Below are positions 63,255 through 64,000 of a stretch of 64,000 nucleotides of DNA, in pieces; the stretch's first letter is position 1; each line of letters begins with the position of its first letter. Under the pieces are notes generated by a model, which saw only the letters and a list, made by a program, of their open reading frames with translations, did no database searches and was not told where the DNA came from. The stretch is from positions 10,452 to 74,451 of the forward strand of contig CAVYYD010000014.1 of assembly GCA_963772645.1 (NCBI GenBank), in the 5' to 3' direction. Position numbers and translations under genes: made by a program. The DNA is from DASSQJ01 sp963772645. GTDB lineage: Bacteria; Actinomycetota; Actinomycetes; Actinomycetales; Dermatophilaceae.

Positions 63255-63297
63255 AGAGAGCGGGACGATCGAAGCCCAAGCGATACCAGCCTGGGGA

Positions 63298-64000
63298 TCA
63301 GGATGCCCGTCCCTCCAGATTGTCGATCACGTCCTCGATGTACACGACATCCGAGCGGTACAGCCGTTGCGTGATCGTGCAGTTCCGCGTTGCCGGTGCG
63401 TTCCGCTGCCTCGTCGCTGTACCGTGCCAGATCGCGCAACCGTTCCTGCGCCATCCGCAGCGCGTCGATCCGGCGGGTACGGAATTCCGTAGGCGTGGAT
63501 AGGAGCAGTTGCAACCGCGCGATCTGCTCCTTTGTCCCCAACGGACCGGCCTCGACGTTCTCCGGCTCCGAAAGGGGCGCGAGGCGGTAGGCGAGGTACG
63601 CGAGGTCCCACAGTCGCGAGCCCGGCGACGCCATGTCGAAGTCGATCAGCCCGGCCAATCGCCCTTCGTGGAAAACCATGTTGTATGGCGCGACATCGTT
63701 ATGGCAGATAACCTCGACCGGGCCATGTGCCGGCTGTCGCCATGCGGCAGTCCGGGCGTCGTAGCCGACCGTCGCGTCGTGTAGCTGCCTCAGGAGCCGC
63801 GCGGCGTCGATCAGCGCCTCTCGTCCCACACATAGGCCGGCATCGGGTAGTTCGGCACCGTTCCGGGAACGAACCGCACGATCTCGCGGCCCCGCTCGTC
63901 GATTCCAAACGGCTCCGGCACCCATTCCAGCCCGGCATCCCGCAGGTGTCGCATCAGGCGCTGCACGCCAGGCGTCCATGGCCCGGCTGTCCGGTAGACG
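63298..64000 (-). pseudogene. APH-type phosphotransferase, truncated by the window edge, two frameshifts
   Basis: The catalytic core is clear: LLRQLHDATVGYDARTAAWR, the Brenner loop VEVICHNDVAPYNMVFHEG and GLIDFDMASPGSRLWDLAY with the DFD metal ligand. Before it, in another frame, VYRTAGPWTPGVQRLMRHLR and GREIVRFVPGTVPNYPMPAY form the N-terminal lobe; the switch is near 63,815-63,822. A second switch near 63,390 leads to RLYRSDVVYIEDVIDNLEGR and the stop at 63,298. Such kinases act on aminoglycosides, choline, homoserine or macrolides; the substrate cannot be told. The 5' end is outside the window. Confidence 0.75.

Overview
The window reads as two pieces of DNA from different sources joined at about position 57,940. 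Bases 1 to ~57,940 are very GC-rich and are typical of an actinobacterium, with a gene order (hom-thrC-thrB-rho-rpmE-prfA-prmC-tsaC-glyA-atp operon), NucS mismatch endonuclease and DUF2550 protein that fit the Micrococcales (an Intrasporangiaceae-like organism is my guess). Bases ~57,940 to 64,000 are visibly less GC-rich, use other codons, and carry an SpaA/Cna-B-like repeat surface protein, DNA-3-methyladenine glycosylase I, a GYD-domain protein and a phosphotransferase. This looks more like a Chloroflexota (Thermomicrobia-type) bacterium, again an inference. The join cuts a sulfide:quinone-reductase-like gene after about 50 codons and enters the repeat gene in mid-repeat, so a chimeric assembly is the simplest reading.

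Layout of the actinobacterial part. 1-2,846: threonine pathway (hom fragment, thrC, thrB). 3,059-4,957: rho. 4,992-7,325: acetyltransferase and LLM oxidoreductase, divergent from a haloalkane dehalogenase. 7,479-11,973: rpmE, prfA, prmC, a 27-residue membrane peptide, tsaC, glyA. 11,993-21,515: a sugar transferase, then atpI-B-E-F-H-A-G-D-C preceded by a perfect CRP-type palindrome, then a DUF2550 protein. 21,523-23,340: a split cytochrome b6-like operon, badly broken by indels. 23,480-46,054: a stretch rich in CoA-ester and B12 chemistry (cob(I)alamin adenosyltransferase, MeaA/ethylmalonyl-CoA mutase, double 3-hydroxybutyryl-CoA dehydrogenase, crotonyl-CoA carboxylase/reductase, methylmalonyl-CoA epimerase, acetyl-CoA acetyltransferase, MeaB). 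These are core steps of the ethylmalonyl-CoA pathway for acetyl-CoA assimilation. They are interspersed with an MFS/MarR pair, NucS, a glycine-derivative oxidase, an AI-2E permease and a GT39 glycosyltransferase. 46,072-49,361: GH65 disaccharide phosphorylase with a beta-phosphoglucomutase-like HAD enzyme. 49,460-55,987: MarR, a membrane protein/lipoprotein pair, a thioredoxin-TPR protein, and an esterase-esterase-ATP-grasp module. 56,012-57,676: phosphoglucomutase. 57,794: truncated flavoprotein behind a CsoR/CstR-type operator.

Expression signals. At least thirteen genes have a TAnnnT -10 hexamer 6-8 nt before the start codon, the layout of leaderless mRNAs, while operon-internal genes use GTGA/ATGA overlaps or GA-rich Shine-Dalgarno sequences. 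Convergent gene pairs are separated by GC-rich hairpins, several of which contain both stop codons. No tRNA, rRNA, CRISPR array or insertion sequence was seen, and no gap over 300 bases lacks a gene.

Data quality. Single-base indels cluster in thrB (end), 21.7-22.6 kb, 34.6-36.5 kb, 36.6-37.8 kb, 52.9-53.9 kb and 58.4-60.1 kb, while other multi-kilobase stretches are clean. The broken frames translate into well-conserved protein segments, so low-coverage sequencing error is more likely than real gene decay.
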